DNA of 64,000 nt from Halalkalibacter sp. APA_J-10(15). GTDB taxonomy: Bacteria; Bacillota; Bacilli; Bacillales; Bacillaceae_D. Shown in pieces: positions 1-9,646 of this stretch (its first letter is position 1; each line of letters starts with the position of its first letter). The stretch is from NCBI RefSeq assembly GCF_023017105.1, contig NZ_JALKEV010000002.1, positions 248,001 through 312,000 on the forward strand, read 5' to 3'. The position numbers and the translations under genes are program-made. The notes below the pieces were generated by a model. The model saw nothing but the letters and a program-made list of their open reading frames with translations. It made no database searches and was not told the DNA's origin.

Positions 1-1999
1 CGGCAGCAAACGCCATTGCATCTGTCCAGAAGTTCCCTAGTGCTACATCTCTTTCATAACGACCATCTCTTGTAAGACCTGTATCTGATTCACCGATGAC
101 AATGCCTAATATTTCATCCATTTGCTCGTTCCAAACATCAATGATCGCTTGTATTTCTTCATCCGTATCTTGTAATTGACTAACATCTTGCAAGTGACCC
201 TGTACTTGAGATACTTCTTTCGTTTCAGCGTCAATCGCGAGTGATAATTTCCCTACATGACTTGCATATCCACCTGCTTGAGCAATTGGTGTGCCACTCA
301 CAACTTGAGGTGTGTTTAACACCGTATGAGTATGCCCACCAATAATGACATCAAAATAGTCAACTTCTTCTGCAAAGCGACGATCATCGCCATAACCAAT
401 ATGAGTTAAAGCAATAATAACATCAGCTTGCTCCTCTAGCTCTTCTTGATAGGCGAGAGCTGTTTCGACATAATCATGGAATTCAATATCTACCACTCCA
501 CTTGGCGCTGTTGCTGGAGGGTTTTGCGTTAAACTAAACACACCAACATCGAATTCTTCAAATTCAAAAATCGTATATGGTTCAGGCTGTTCAATCGCAA
601 TAGACGGATCAACTGTCATGTTAGCACTTAACCATGGGAAGTTTGATTGTACGACACGTTCAGCAAATACATCCTGCCCGTAATCAAACTCATGATTCCC
701 TATCGCCAATGCATCTAGCTTCATTTCATTTAAAATATCAATGATCGGTTCACCTAAGTTAATGTCATTAACAGGTGATCCACTGAAAATGTCACCAGCA
801 TCTAAATAAAGCGAGTTATCAACAGCATCGCGTTCACCATTAATAAACGCTGCTACTTTCCCTAAATCATCAATACGAGAATGAATGTCATTTGTGTGCA
901 AAATGGTTAAATCTAATGTATCATCACCAAGCTCTGGTTCAGTTGGATTTGTCGGCTCCTCTGAATCAGAGTCAGAAATGAGCACAATATCCATATCACC
1001 ACGAGGTTTCACTTGAAATGTACCATTAAATACACTTGCAATCCCAGTTACGTCAACAACATCTCCGTTACCAAACGCGAAGTCATCGTACTCAAGACCT
1101 GTACGATTATCAACGCGAATCGATACCGATTCATTGTCTAATTCAGCTTGAAATTCGAATGTCCCAAAGTTATTCACTTCTGATAAATCAGCAATCGTCA
1201 CACTTTCCAACGTCACGAGCTGACCTTGAATCGAATCACCTATTTCACTCGGAGTTACGATTGATGGTGTAGGGAGTTCTCCATCACCTAAAACCGTCAC
1301 ACTCGACAATTGGCTAATTTGAAACTCGCCATTAAACTCTCCTGTTTCACCAGTAATAATGACGTCATCACCTTGACTGACTTCATTAGAACCAAATACG
1401 TATGTACCACCTGTTGTATCTTGTAAATAAAATCCACTTCCACCCCATGCTCCAGGTGTTGTCGTCACAACTCCTCCGATCGTCACTTCCTCACCATGCT
1501 CCATATTGCGAGCATCTGCAATCGAAGTTACTTCAGGTAATTCAGGATCTGGCTCAGGAGAATATCCTTCCACAAATGTCATAGAAGTAGGACTTCTCAA
1601 GCCCGCCTGTGAAAAATAGTTTTCTAAGCTACCATGTACTTGAATCTTTTCTCCAATAATACTAGGATTTGATTCTAGTCCAAATGAACCTCGAAAATCA
1701 GATGTAATTTGAACGAGTAAAAAATTCGCACTATCTCTTTCCTCAGGATCATCTGCCAAAATTAAATTAAAGTCATTTCCAAATGGCGCAGAAAAATTAA
1801 AGCTATTAGCATTTGTAGTATGTCCAACGATATACCCTTCGACTGTAGCTGTCCCTTCATTGTTTTCAATCGCATCTTGTACGGTTAGAGTCGCTTCGTC
1901 CGCTGTCACAGCAGCTAGTGATTGAAATGGACTAAACACGAGAGCAAGCACTAACACATAAATGAGAGTTTGCATGAATACATTTTTTCTCTTCACCAT
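1..1999 (-). CDS. YhcR-like secreted 5'-nucleotidase, C-terminus beyond window
   Basis: Secreted enzyme that removes phosphate from nucleotides outside the membrane. I translated about 666 codons; the C-terminus lies beyond the left edge. A Lys/Arg-rich start and hydrophobic segment (residues 1-30) form a signal peptide. Next comes a stretch of OB-fold-type repeats (about 35-350), as in B. subtilis YhcR. The metallophosphatase domain then shows HTNDIHS (about 365), GNHEFD (about 432) and GGHTHT (about 551), the metal-binding motifs of the UshA/5'-nucleotidase family. The ATG follows a strong AGGAGG. The length and repeated N-terminal modules fit a multidomain wall-associated nuclease/nucleotidase; whether a nuclease domain or wall anchor follows cannot be seen. 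Confidence 0.9.
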   Translation of the reverse strand, partial: MVKRKNVFMQTLIYVLVLALVFSPFQSLAAVTADEATLTVQDAIENNEGTATVEGYIVGHTTNANSFNFSAPFGNDFNLILADDPEERDSANFLLVQITSDFRGSFGLESNPSIIGEKIQVHGSLENYFSQAGLRSPTSMTFVEGYSPEPDPELPEVTSIADARNMEHGEEVTIGGVVTTTPGAWGGSGFYLQDTTGGTYVFGSNEVSQGDDVIITGETGEFNGEFQISQLSSVTVLGDGELPTPSIVTPSEIGDSIQGQLVTLESVTIADLSEVNNFGTFEFQAELDNESVSIRVDNRTGLEYDDFAFGNGDVVDVTGIASVFNGTFQVKPRGDMDIVLISDSDSEEPTNPTEPELGDDTLDLTILHTNDIHSRIDDLGKVAAFINGERDAVDNSLYLDAGDIFSGSPVNDINLGEPIIDILNEMKLDALAIGNHEFDYGQDVFAERVVQSNFPWLSANMTVDPSIAIEQPEPYTIFEFEEFDVGVFSLTQNPPATAPSGVVDIEFHDYVETALAYQEELEEQADVIIALTHIGYGDDRRFAEEVDYFDVIIGGHTHTVLNTPQVVSGTPIAQAGGYASHVGKLSLAIDAETKEVSQVQGHLQDVSQLQDTDEEIQAIIDVWNEQMDEILGIVIGESDTGLTRDGRYERDVALGNFWTDAMAFAA

Positions 2000-2135
2000 A
2001 AATAGCCTCCTAAATTCATATTTTACGACTCATTCTAAATTGAAATAGAGAACCGCTGTTTCTATACAACATGTTCCTTCAAAATAGAATTGAATCGTTT
2101 ACACAAGGCTATCCTACCAAATCAATTTTAAGGCT

Positions 2136-2150
2136 ATGTTAATTTAACAT
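2136..2150. promoter_or_regulatory. 15-bp palindrome upstream of the nucleotidase
   Basis: ATGTTAATTTAACAT is a perfect palindrome about 140 bp upstream of the nucleotidase start. It could be an operator. The TTAACA halves recall PhoP boxes, but they are inverted rather than direct repeats, so I do not assign a regulator. Confidence 0.25.
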
Positions 2151-2190
2151 GTAGATGCTGTATATATTTGGACAATCCTGTCATATTTAA

Positions 2191-2361
2191 GAAAAAGGCG
2201 GTAGCGTCTTTTCTTAATTGTGTTGTGCTGTTTGAAAGTGCGGTTCTTTAAAGAATAACGTGTATCGAACGAAGCCAACGCTCTTCTTTAAATGATCCCA
2301 CTTGCTTCTTCGGTTCTTCTCACATCTCTTCCTCGAATTTTATGCTTTCTTAGCTTTTTAA
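2191..2361 (-). repeat. Interspersed repeat copy A
   Basis: First of three related intergenic elements (others at 7501-7695 and 43305-43502). It shares long blocks with the others, for example the block around 2280-2340. It lacks about 30 bp in the middle, so its central hairpin is partly degraded. Read on the minus strand it follows directly after a terminator hairpin, as the other copies do. Confidence 0.75.
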
Positions 2362-2383
2362 ATAGACTTCTCCGACAACATCC

Positions 2384-2414
2384 AAAAAGTGACATCATCC
2401 AATCTGATGTCACT
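2384..2414 (-). terminator. Rho-independent terminator of the cyclotransferase operon
   Basis: A 10-bp stem (AGTGACATCA / TGATGTCACT) with a 7-base loop, followed on the minus strand by a run of T. It lies just after the stop of the gene ending at 2443. Confidence 0.85.
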
Positions 2415-2442
2415 CGTTCTGCTACTATTTCACTTTGCTACC

Positions 2443-3078
2443 TCATTCCACCGCCCTAACGATCTCATCAAGCTCCTCTCGCGTATAGACTCCATCAATT
2501 CCTGGTTTCTTTAATAAATATTCAACAATTTCGTTATCATCTAATGCTAACGTAGTTTTTAAACCATGGATAATCATACTTAAATATTCCTTCGACGGCC
2601 TCACAAATGGAACATCTAAGTCCCAATCGGCCGTGAACGTTAAAATCGGATATCCTTGCTCCTCACCTACGTATAAAATCGTCCCATACCACGAATTTCT
2701 AAATGTCTTGAAGCGATTAAGAATCACTTCTTCTAAATTGATCTCAATCTTCACTCCATTATTTTCCTGCTTCACGACATCGACAAACTGTTCAACGGTT
2801 ATTAAATATTTTCGACTATATGTATGAACCCTTTCATCTTTCGTTAACCCAATAAATGCTACACCTTGATCTTGCCACCGCGCTGATCGCTTTGCAAAGT
2901 AAAGTGGATAGTGCATCATGTATGTTGCCTCATCAATAGGAAGTGATTGATCCCTACATCCTACTTCTACTTTTTGTGAGCCACGTGGCCTACCACCCTT
3001 GATATAACATAGGAAGCGTTCCCTACTTAAATTCGAACCATAGCTCGCATACCAAACATAGTTAGTAGACTTATTCAT
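2443..3078 (-). CDS. Gamma-glutamylcyclotransferase-like protein
   Basis: A 211-residue protein starting with the signature YGSNL (near residue 13) of the gamma-glutamylcyclotransferase/AIG2-like fold. That family releases 5-oxoproline from gamma-glutamyl compounds. I chose the ATG at 3078 because AAGGGGAG lies 9 bases upstream; an ATG three codons earlier has no usable spacing. It begins 5 bases after the stop of a gamma-glutamyl hydrolase gene, so the two are almost certainly co-transcribed and may act on the same gamma-glutamyl substrates. The protein is longer than minimal members and the substrate is unknown. Confidence 0.7.
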   Translation of the reverse strand: MNKSTNYVWYASYGSNLSRERFLCYIKGGRPRGSQKVEVGCRDQSLPIDEATYMMHYPLYFAKRSARWQDQGVAFIGLTKDERVHTYSRKYLITVEQFVDVVKQENNGVKIEINLEEVILNRFKTFRNSWYGTILYVGEEQGYPILTFTADWDLDVPFVRPSKEYLSMIIHGLKTTLALDDNEIVEYLLKKPGIDGVYTREELDEIVRAVE

Positions 3079-3083
3079 CACAC

Positions 3084-3836
3084 TCATCTCCCCTTTTGTC
3101 CATTTACCTTATGATGTTCGCATTCCGTTATAAACATTTTGAATAACCGTTGCATAGCCGATTCTTCACTAGCCATTTCCTCTGGATGCCATTGAACACC
3201 CATGATTAGCGGCGCTGCTTCATTCATCCCTTCAACCGCTTCAATCATACCATCAGGAGCAACGGCTACTACCCTTAAACCAGCAGCAAGCTTATCTATC
3301 GCCTGATGGTGCATACTGTTTACACGATAAGTCTGATTACCGATCATTTGAAAAAGACGACTTCTCTCATCAATCTCTATCAAGTGAGTCGGCTCTGATC
3401 TTACCGTTTGTTGATTGTGGTTAATGGCGTTCGCATGTTGCGCCTCGATATCTTGAATGACCGTCCCTCCTAATGCGACATTGATCATTGTCATACCTCG
3501 ACAAAGTCCTAGTATAGGCTTGTTCTTTTCCAAAGCACAACGAACTAATCCAATCTCAGTTTCATCACGTTTTGGACTTGTTTCTTCGACTTTGGGACTT
3601 GGATGCGAATGAAAGGAATAAGGATCAATATCCTCTCCACCACTCAAAATAATTCCATCACAAACATTCCCCCACACCTCTATCAATTCAGAAGATCCAT
3701 TTGGAATCATCATAGGAACGCCACCTGCTTGTATGACTGAACGGACACACTTTTCATGAATATGATAGCTCATAATTTGGTTATGTGTCACAATTGAGCT
3801 TGTTAGGCCAATGACTGGATGTATAGATGATTCCAT
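3084..3836 (-). CDS. Gamma-glutamyl-gamma-aminobutyrate hydrolase family (peptidase C26)
   Basis: Class I glutamine-amidotransferase-like hydrolase of 250 residues, the size of PuuD. The nucleophile Cys sits in LGLCRGM (about residue 112), and the His-Glu pair is in VQWHPEE near residue 218. The oxyanion region ILSGGEDIDP is clear. Such enzymes cleave gamma-glutamyl amides, for example gamma-glutamyl-GABA in putrescine breakdown or folate/glutathione-type substrates. AGGAGAG precedes the ATG. Its neighbour downstream is a gamma-glutamylcyclotransferase-like gene. No putrescine genes lie nearby, so the substrate is open. Confidence 0.85.
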   Translation of the reverse strand: MESSIHPVIGLTSSIVTHNQIMSYHIHEKCVRSVIQAGGVPMMIPNGSSELIEVWGNVCDGIILSGGEDIDPYSFHSHPSPKVEETSPKRDETEIGLVRCALEKNKPILGLCRGMTMINVALGGTVIQDIEAQHANAINHNQQTVRSEPTHLIEIDERSRLFQMIGNQTYRVNSMHHQAIDKLAAGLRVVAVAPDGMIEAVEGMNEAAPLIMGVQWHPEEMASEESAMQRLFKMFITECEHHKVNGQKGR

Positions 3837-3927
3837 AATTTGTACTCTCCTTTTAATCTCTGTCTTATCTCAACAATAAGTCATTCCTTATTTTACAAAT
3901 AGACAATGATAAATATACGTTAAGTAT

Positions 3928-4301
3928 GGATCACGATTCTCTTTTGGAAAAAATCTCAACCAATTATCGTGATGATCCTGAAATAATTTTAAGTCGCTAC
4001 AGTTGATCACACACCTTTTAGCTTTTTTGGTGCGCCTAATTCTGAAGTCATTTTAGGCTCTGACATATTAGCCTTTACTCCTGCCAACGTGATGGCATAT
4101 ACGTACTGCCTAAATGAAGAACAATGGAAAGAGATCACAGCACCTATCCAGCCTAGTACTTATATCGGACCATACAAGGATTGCCATCAGTCCACTCCGT
4201 TGAATCCATCCTATCATCCACTCAATTATCAAAACCAAGCAACCCAACCTCCGTATCAGTCATTCAACTCAACGCCTTACTATAAACAGTATAGATACTA
4301 A
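3928..4301 (+). pseudogene. Small hypothetical gene, possibly frameshifted
   Basis: An ATG at 3928 opens a 26-codon frame ending near 4008. A second frame, open from about 4005 without an early ATG, runs to a stop at 4301 and includes a 70-residue part from the ATG at 4089. Composition in both parts looks coding-like (the second is rich in Tyr, Pro, Gln and Asn at its end). They may be one small gene broken by a frameshift. I recognise no family. The end overlaps the terminator of the opposite gene. Confidence 0.3.
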
Positions 4302-4302
4302 A

Positions 4303-4337
4303 AAAGAACGATTGTGTTAATGGATCTAACACAATCG
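4303..4337 (-). terminator. Terminator of the xylonate dehydratase gene
   Basis: Stem ACGATTGTGTTA / TAACACAATCGT with a short loop. On the minus strand it is followed by TTCTTTTTT. It serves the gene ending at 4372; the plus-strand side has only a weak T-rich tail. Confidence 0.8.
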
Positions 4338-4371
4338 TCTCCCTTCTCTTCTACATCATAACAGCTTCATT

Positions 4372-6348
4372 TCACAGTTCATCACGAGCCAACGCCTTCT
4401 CTCCAGCCTCCAACACTTCTATAATTCGATCTACATCATAAACACTGCCACGCCACGTTCCTCCACTTACCGCCTGCAGTGATGCCCAAAGGCGGGTATC
4501 ATCAGGTAGCTTAGGATTTGATTTCAGCTCTTGATGAGTGCTGCGACTATTCAACAGCTTTGTTGCATCAGCGATGGGTAGCTGATCATCTTTAGTTCCA
4601 ATAAATTGAACCGTCCCTTCTAAATTCAAACAATCAATGACAATTTCAATCATATCGCCATTACGTAGCTTTCCGATCGGACCTCCGGCTAATGCTTCTG
4701 GACCAATATGACCGATACATGCTCCAGTCGAAACCCCCGAAAAACGAGCATCAGTCAATAACGAAACCTGCTTCCCAAACGGTAAATATTTAAGGGCTGA
4801 CGTTAGTTGATAGGTTTCTTCCATCCCCGTCCCGAGTGGTCCACCACCGATTACGACCATCACATCACCTGCTTCGACTCCACCTGTTTTGATCGCCTTG
4901 ATCGCATCCTTTTCAGACGTAAACACCTTTGCTACTCCCGTATGGCGATACACCCCATCCTCCCCAACAACAGACGGATCAATAGACGTCGACTTAATGA
5001 CAGCTCCTTCAGGCGCAATATTCCCCTCTGGAAACGTCACTGTTGACGTAAGGCCTTTCTCCTTTGCTTGTTCCGGGCTCATAATAACCTCTTCCGGCTG
5101 GACACGATCAGCCGCAAATAAACGTTTTCTTATCTCGGTTCTCCGCTCTGAATGCTCCCACCAGTCTAGGTTCTCACCAAGAGTCGCTCCTGTTACCGTT
5201 TTCACATCTTCATGTAATAAACCTAGCTTTCGTAAATGCAGCATCACCTCTGGAACACCACCAGCAAGGTAAGCACGAACCGTCGGATGATAATCAGGTC
5301 CATTTGGCAAGACACTTACTAACCTTGGCGTTTTCTTGTTTATGCGTATCCAATCTTCTACAGTCGGAATACGACAGTTTGCTGCATGGGCAATCGCTGG
5401 AATATGAAGCAGCAGATTCGTAGAACCACCAAAGGCCGCGTGAACAACCATCGCATTTTCAATCGCTTTATCCGTTAGTATGTCCTTTGTCGTCAGCTGA
5501 TTCTTTTCCATCGCTAATACCGCACGAGCCGATTGTCTCGCCATCTCTCCCCAAATCGGCTGTCCTGATGGAGCTAATGCTGAGTGAGTAATCGCCAAAC
5601 CTAGCGCCTCTGCCACCACTTGAGCTGTTGCAGCTGTACCTAGAAATTGGCAGCCACCTCCCGACGTCGCACACGAAACACACCCTAACTCAGCCGCCTC
5701 CTTTAACGTAATTTCTTTATTAGCAAATCTCGCACCAATCGTTTGGACCTTTCCGGCGTCCTCGCCAACGGTAGGTGGCAGCGTCACTCCACCAGGTACA
5801 ATAATCGTCGGCAAGTCCGCTGTTCCTGCAAGAGCAATCATCATCGCCGGTAGCCCTTTGTCACAGGTCGCCACACCCATCACCGCCTGCCGCGTCGGAA
5901 GAGAGCGGATTAACCGACGATAAACAAGGGCAGCATCATTTCGAAATGGAAATGAATCAAACATACCAACAGTCCCTTGAGAACGACCATCACACGGGTC
6001 GCTTACAAATGCAGCAAAGGGCACCCCTTTTTTTTCACGAATCTCTTTAGCTGCCTCTGACATTAATAGATCGACTTCCCAATGTCCAGTATGGTAGCCT
6101 AAGGCAATAGGACTGCCATCGTGATCTCGAATACCACCATTTGTCCCAAGTATCAGCACCTGCTTACCAAGTAGCTCTTGGGGTTTCCATCCCATTCCGA
6201 CGTTTTGCGTCATACCAAACAAATCACCACTTGGTGATTCCTCAAGCATTTGTGCTGTAAGAGGTAGCTCTCCTATTGGCCCTTTCGCATGTGTTTTCAC
6301 GTTGTAAATCGATTGATCTTCATCAGAGAAAATAGTATATAGTGACAT
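4372..6348 (-). CDS. yjhG: D-xylonate dehydratase, YjhG/YagF type (IlvD/Edd family)
   Basis: A 658-residue dehydratase, longer than IlvD (about 560) and matching the YjhG/YagF branch. It converts D-xylonate to 2-keto-3-deoxy-D-xylonate using an iron-sulfur cluster. Cys residues expected as cluster ligands occur in SDPCDG, ATCDKG and SCATSGGG. The C-terminal half carries the family block around [11 protein letters not shown] chose the ATG at 6348, preceded by GGAGG at 5 bases, over an in-frame start four codons upstream. It lies 102 bases downstream of a YjhH-type aldolase, and the two give consecutive steps of xylonate breakdown. Confidence 0.88.
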   Translation of the reverse strand: MSLYTIFSDEDQSIYNVKTHAKGPIGELPLTAQMLEESPSGDLFGMTQNVGMGWKPQELLGKQVLILGTNGGIRDHDGSPIALGYHTGHWEVDLLMSEAAKEIREKKGVPFAAFVSDPCDGRSQGTVGMFDSFPFRNDAALVYRRLIRSLPTRQAVMGVATCDKGLPAMMIALAGTADLPTIIVPGGVTLPPTVGEDAGKVQTIGARFANKEITLKEAAELGCVSCATSGGGCQFLGTAATAQVVAEALGLAITHSALAPSGQPIWGEMARQSARAVLAMEKNQLTTKDILTDKAIENAMVVHAAFGGSTNLLLHIPAIAHAANCRIPTVEDWIRINKKTPRLVSVLPNGPDYHPTVRAYLAGGVPEVMLHLRKLGLLHEDVKTVTGATLGENLDWWEHSERRTEIRKRLFAADRVQPEEVIMSPEQAKEKGLTSTVTFPEGNIAPEGAVIKSTSIDPSVVGEDGVYRHTGVAKVFTSEKDAIKAIKTGGVEAGDVMVVIGGGPLGTGMEETYQLTSALKYLPFGKQVSLLTDARFSGVSTGACIGHIGPEALAGGPIGKLRNGDMIEIVIDCLNLEGTVQFIGTKDDQLPIADATKLLNSRSTHQELKSNPKLPDDTRLWASLQAVSGGTWRGSVYDVDRIIEVLEAGEKALARDEL

Positions 6349-6450
6349 AGCAACCTCCAATTTTTATTTTGTCGTGCGCAGTCGTTAAATCGTGTACGAA
6401 GCCGATCACGCAAATTCACTTACAGCCAATTTTTTTGAACCATCACATTC

Positions 6451-7380
6451 TTATCCCTCTCCGCTCATATCTGGCAGAACGTTTGCTTTTTCTAACACCT
6501 GCTTCACCTGTTCAACCTTCTCTTCACTTAAACGCTTCGTTGGCGGGAGTTCATATGTCGATACATCCATCCCACATAGCCTCATCGCTTCCTTAATAAC
6601 ATTCACAAATGGACTATCAATCTTATACAATAGTGGAAGAATAGCTAGTTGCTTATAGAGCTTACCCGCTTTTTCTAAATCACCTTTGCGAAAAGCCTCA
6701 TAAATTCCTACTGATAACTGAGAAGCGAAATTTCCACTTGCCGAAATCACCCCATCTCCACCTAACTGAAGCGTATTTAACAAATGATCATCAAACCCAC
6801 ACAAGACTGAAAAATGAGGATGCTTCCCTTTCACCTTAATAATCAACTCACGAATATGTCCGACAGAGTCAACCGTATCCTTAATGGCAACAATGTTTTC
6901 GTGTGCATCAGCAAGCTTTGACACGAGGTCGACAGACAAATCCTGACCTGTGAGATTCGGAAAATTATAAAGAACAACAGGAAGATCGACAGACTTAGCA
7001 ATGTCATCATAATAGCTAAACAAGTGTTCATCAGACAAAACCCAATAATATGGGTTAATGACAACAACGCCATCCGCACCGACCCGTTCGGCATCCTGAC
7101 TTAACTCAATCGCTTCCCTTGTACTCGTACTTCCTGTGCCAATCAAGACAGGCACTCGCTTATTCACATAGGAAACCGCAAATTCAGCTACCTCTTTTCG
7201 TTCATTTACTGACATCTGCGAGAACTCTCCCCCCGTGCCAAGAAAGAATAAACCATTCACTCCTTCACCTATCAAATGATCAATTAACCAACTCATTTGT
7301 CTTTTATCTAGTACACCTTGCTCATTAAATAGAGTGGACACAGGCGGTATCACACCTTGAAAGCTCTTTACATTTCCCAC
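6451..7380 (-). CDS. yjhH: 2-keto-3-deoxy-pentonate aldolase, YjhH/YagE type (DapA superfamily)
   Basis: A 309-residue (beta/alpha)8 aldolase of the dihydrodipicolinate synthase superfamily. The Schiff-base lysine is in VAIKDT (about residue 166), and the Tyr of VLYNFP matches the catalytic Tyr. GTGGEF is the phosphate/carboxylate-binding loop. Next to a xylonate dehydratase the likely reaction is cleavage of 2-keto-3-deoxyxylonate to pyruvate and glycolaldehyde (Dahms pathway). GGAGGAG precedes the ATG. It is the first gene of the unit and is divergent from an IclR-type regulator, as in the E. coli YagEF/XynR arrangement. Confidence 0.85.
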   Translation of the reverse strand: MGNVKSFQGVIPPVSTLFNEQGVLDKRQMSWLIDHLIGEGVNGLFFLGTGGEFSQMSVNERKEVAEFAVSYVNKRVPVLIGTGSTSTREAIELSQDAERVGADGVVVINPYYWVLSDEHLFSYYDDIAKSVDLPVVLYNFPNLTGQDLSVDLVSKLADAHENIVAIKDTVDSVGHIRELIIKVKGKHPHFSVLCGFDDHLLNTLQLGGDGVISASGNFASQLSVGIYEAFRKGDLEKAGKLYKQLAILPLLYKIDSPFVNVIKEAMRLCGMDVSTYELPPTKRLSEEKVEQVKQVLEKANVLPDMSGEG

Positions 7381-7400
7381 TATGCTTCTCCTCCTAATTT

Positions 7401-7417
7401 GTTTTACATTATAAAAC
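7401..7417. promoter_or_regulatory. Possible operator between aldolase start and promoter
   Basis: GTTTTACATTATAAAAC is an inverted repeat (5-bp arms) downstream of a TATAAT at 7447-7452 on the minus strand. Its place between the putative promoter and the aldolase RBS makes it a candidate site for the divergent IclR protein. Inference only. Confidence 0.3.
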
Positions 7418-7500
7418 TTAGTTCTATTATTTAAAAATATGGTGCTATTATATCATAGAATCAAAGACCAAAGGGAATCGTCTTGTCGTTAATAGGTTAA

Positions 7501-7695
7501 GAAAAACGCGTTGGTTTCTTTTATTAATTGCGTTGCGCGGAGCCGTTACAACGGTTTTCAGTTATTCTGAAAATGGGGTTCTTTCAGAATAACGTATACG
7601 AGCGAAGCCAGCGCTCTTCATTGAATGATCCCACTTGCTTCTTCGTTTCTTTTCACATTTCTTCCTCGAATTTTATGATTCTTATCTTTTGAAAA
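7501..7695 (-). repeat. Interspersed repeat copy B
   Basis: Full-length copy of the family also at 2191-2361 and 43305-43502. On the minus strand it contains an 11-bp perfect stem TTATTCTGAAA / TTTCAGAATAA, a CCGTT/AACGG hairpin and a GAGCG/CGCTC hairpin. It lies between divergent genes, so it is not explained as a gene end. Confidence 0.8.
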
Positions 7696-7706
7696 AGCGC
7701 TGCTTC

Positions 7707-7751
7707 AAGACAAGGGCACCAAAAAAGTACAAATCAACTTTTTCAGTGCCC
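7707..7751. terminator. Terminator-like hairpin beside repeat B
   Basis: Arms AGGGCACCAAAAAAGT and ACTTTTTCAGTGCCCT pair with two mismatches. Close relatives lie at 8626-8663 and 29313-29357. Here it sits between two divergent genes, where no gene end explains it; it may have arrived with repeat B. Confidence 0.5.
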
Positions 7752-7844
7752 TGCTACAAGACGCCCTCTTTTCTTCACTTAGCTTCTACGTTAAAATGAA
7801 AGGGTTCGTTTATTGCAAAAATAAGAAGAATATGAGGGTGGATC

Positions 7845-8609
7845 ATGCCAATCATTCAATCTGTCGTACGTGCTCTCACGATATTAGATCTATTTGATGA
7901 ACAGACGACTGAACTTAAAATTACAGAAATAAGTACACAAATGGGACTTCATAAAAGCACCGTGCATTCATTATTAAAAACACTTCAAGAAGCCAACTAC
8001 ATTGAACAAAACCTTGAGAATGGAAAATATAGATTAGGGATGAAGCTAGTCGAACGAGGGAATTTAGTCATAAGTACCTTTAATCTCAGAAATGTCGCTA
8101 GAAAATATTTACTCGATTTATCAATAGAAACCGGACAAACGAGCCACCTTGGCATTTTAGACGGAGATGCCGGAGTATATATTGACAAAAAAGAAGGAGA
8201 AAAAGCATTAATTCGTTACTCAAGAATCGGTAAACGCATCCCACTTCATTCAACGGCTATCGGAAAAATTCTATTAGCGTATCAGAATGAGGAGAACGTA
8301 AAGAAGCTACTATCTGATTACGTCTTCACACCATTAACAAATAAAACGATTATGAACCATGATGCGCTACGAAAAGAATTAGATGATGTCATAAGAAAGG
8401 GGCATGCTATTGATAACGAGGAAAACGAGCCGGGCGTTCGCTGCATAGCCGTCCCGATCAAAAACCTCGAAGGCGAGCTCCTTGCTGCGGTTAGTATTTC
8501 AACATTAGTCTCAAATGTGAATGATGAACAGCTTCAAGACTATCTGAATTTACTTAAAGATACAGGTGCCAAGCTATCAGAAGAAGTGCGTTACGGAACT
8601 GCGACATAA
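7845..8609 (+). CDS. IclR-family regulator of the xylonate module
   Basis: A 254-residue transcription factor with an N-terminal winged helix-turn-helix (about 5-65; the stretch MGLHKSTVHSLLKTL is the recognition region) and a C-terminal effector-binding domain. It is transcribed away from the xylonate aldolase and dehydratase genes, the same setting as XynR (YagI) and yagEF in E. coli. Its likely role is therefore control of xylonate breakdown in response to the acid or an intermediate. A GAGGGTG lies upstream of the ATG. The effector is inferred from context only. Confidence 0.85.
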   Translation: MPIIQSVVRALTILDLFDEQTTELKITEISTQMGLHKSTVHSLLKTLQEANYIEQNLENGKYRLGMKLVERGNLVISTFNLRNVARKYLLDLSIETGQTSHLGILDGDAGVYIDKKEGEKALIRYSRIGKRIPLHSTAIGKILLAYQNEENVKKLLSDYVFTPLTNKTIMNHDALRKELDDVIRKGHAIDNEENEPGVRCIAVPIKNLEGELLAAVSISTLVSNVNDEQLQDYLNLLKDTGAKLSEEVRYGTAT

Positions 8610-8625
8610 TAGAAAAAAGCATAAA

Positions 8626-8663
8626 AAGGGCACTGAAAAAGTAAAAAACCTTTTTCAGTGCCC
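8626..8663. terminator. Bidirectional terminator
   Basis: A perfect 15-bp stem AGGGCACTGAAAAAG / CTTTTTCAGTGCCCT between convergent genes (iclR and the membrane protein at 8756). T-rich sequence follows on both strands. Confidence 0.85.
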
Positions 8664-8755
8664 TCTAGATTTTAAATTTTTTAAATGCCTCGCCTTATCC
8701 ATTTTTCAATAATAAGCGAAAGTTTGGCAAATATGGGCTTCTCCCTAGATGCAAG

Positions 8756-9064
8756 CTACTTATTAAAAACAGCGTCCTTTCTACTGTACATGTCATAAGC
8801 AAAATAACCAAATAAATAACCAAATCCAGCACCTAAACTAGTTGCAAATAAGACAGAAATGGGAAGAAACAAACCGACAACTATACCAATATTACAGCCA
8901 AAAACCATTCCAATTGGTATTAAACTATCTAATAAACCTTGAGCACTTTTTGATTTCATCTTACCTAGTTTACCTTCGTTATATTGATGCTTCAGCCTTC
9001 CAATAACAAATACGACAATCGCTCCCACGATGACAACAGGTGCTATCGCCATGACAAATCCCAC
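8756..9064 (-). CDS. Small membrane protein of unknown function
   Basis: 102 residues with three to four hydrophobic segments (about 4-22, 45-68 and 70-90), and a short charged loop rich in Lys between the first two. The start is GTG after AAAGGAGG. I recognise no family. It stands alone, converging on the IclR gene with a shared terminator. Confidence 0.6.
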   Translation of the reverse strand: MGFVMAIAPVVIVGAIVVFVIGRLKHQYNEGKLGKMKSKSAQGLLDSLIPIGMVFGCNIGIVVGLFLPISVLFATSLGAGFGYLFGYFAYDMYSRKDAVFNK

Positions 9065-9169
9065 GCTAAAACCTCCTTTACTTTTACATACTCTTGAAAG
9101 TTACACATTATAGGCAAATCGTAACGACTATCTTCATCCCATCTCATTCAGCGAAGTATTATATTTGAA

Positions 9170-9523
9170 TCATGATTTCCGCAGTATTTTCTCCATCGCT
9201 TTTCCTTTTGCTAACTCATCAATTAGCTTATCCAAATAGCGAATTTCCTGCATAGTTGGCTCTTCAATATCTTCTACTCGCACACCACAGACTACCCCTT
9301 TGATTAAAGTTCGTGAAGGGTTTAGCTTAGGAGCATCCGCAAAAAAGGTTTCAAAGTCTGTCTGTTGCTCTAATTGCGCTTCTAACTCTTGATCGCTATA
9401 TCCTGTCAACCAACAAATAATTTCATCCACTTCTGCTTTCGTACGCCCTTTTTTCTCCGCTTTTGTGACATAATGCGGATAGACACTTGCAAAGCTCATT
9501 GTATAAATCTTATGCTTGGTCAC
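9170..9523 (-). CDS. DUF2200 family protein
   Basis: About 117 residues. The N-terminal block around [17 protein letters not shown], followed by [12 protein letters not shown], is typical of the DUF2200 family of unknown function. I chose the GTG at 9523, preceded by AAGGAG at 8 bases, because family members begin just before this block; an upstream TTG would add 11 residues. No role is known. It is a separate unit. Confidence 0.75.
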   Translation of the reverse strand: MTKHKIYTMSFASVYPHYVTKAEKKGRTKAEVDEIICWLTGYSDQELEAQLEQQTDFETFFADAPKLNPSRTLIKGVVCGVRVEDIEEPTMQEIRYLDKLIDELAKGKAMEKILRKS

Positions 9524-9646
9524 GAGACATGCTCCTTTCTTTTGTTTCGTATCCAACCTTCTGTATTGTTTTTATTCAAGAATACCATAGAATTTTTAAG
9601 AACGTTTCTGCATAATCAAACTTTGTTTACAGGGGATTGACTTCTT

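Noticed and set aside
2136-2150. Pho box for the nucleotidase gene
   Set aside because: PhoP sites are direct repeats of TTAACA-like sequence; these halves are inverted.
4807-5683. Several frames opposite or shifted within the xylonate dehydratase gene
   Set aside because: They lie fully inside a conserved enzyme gene and lack RBS or family features.
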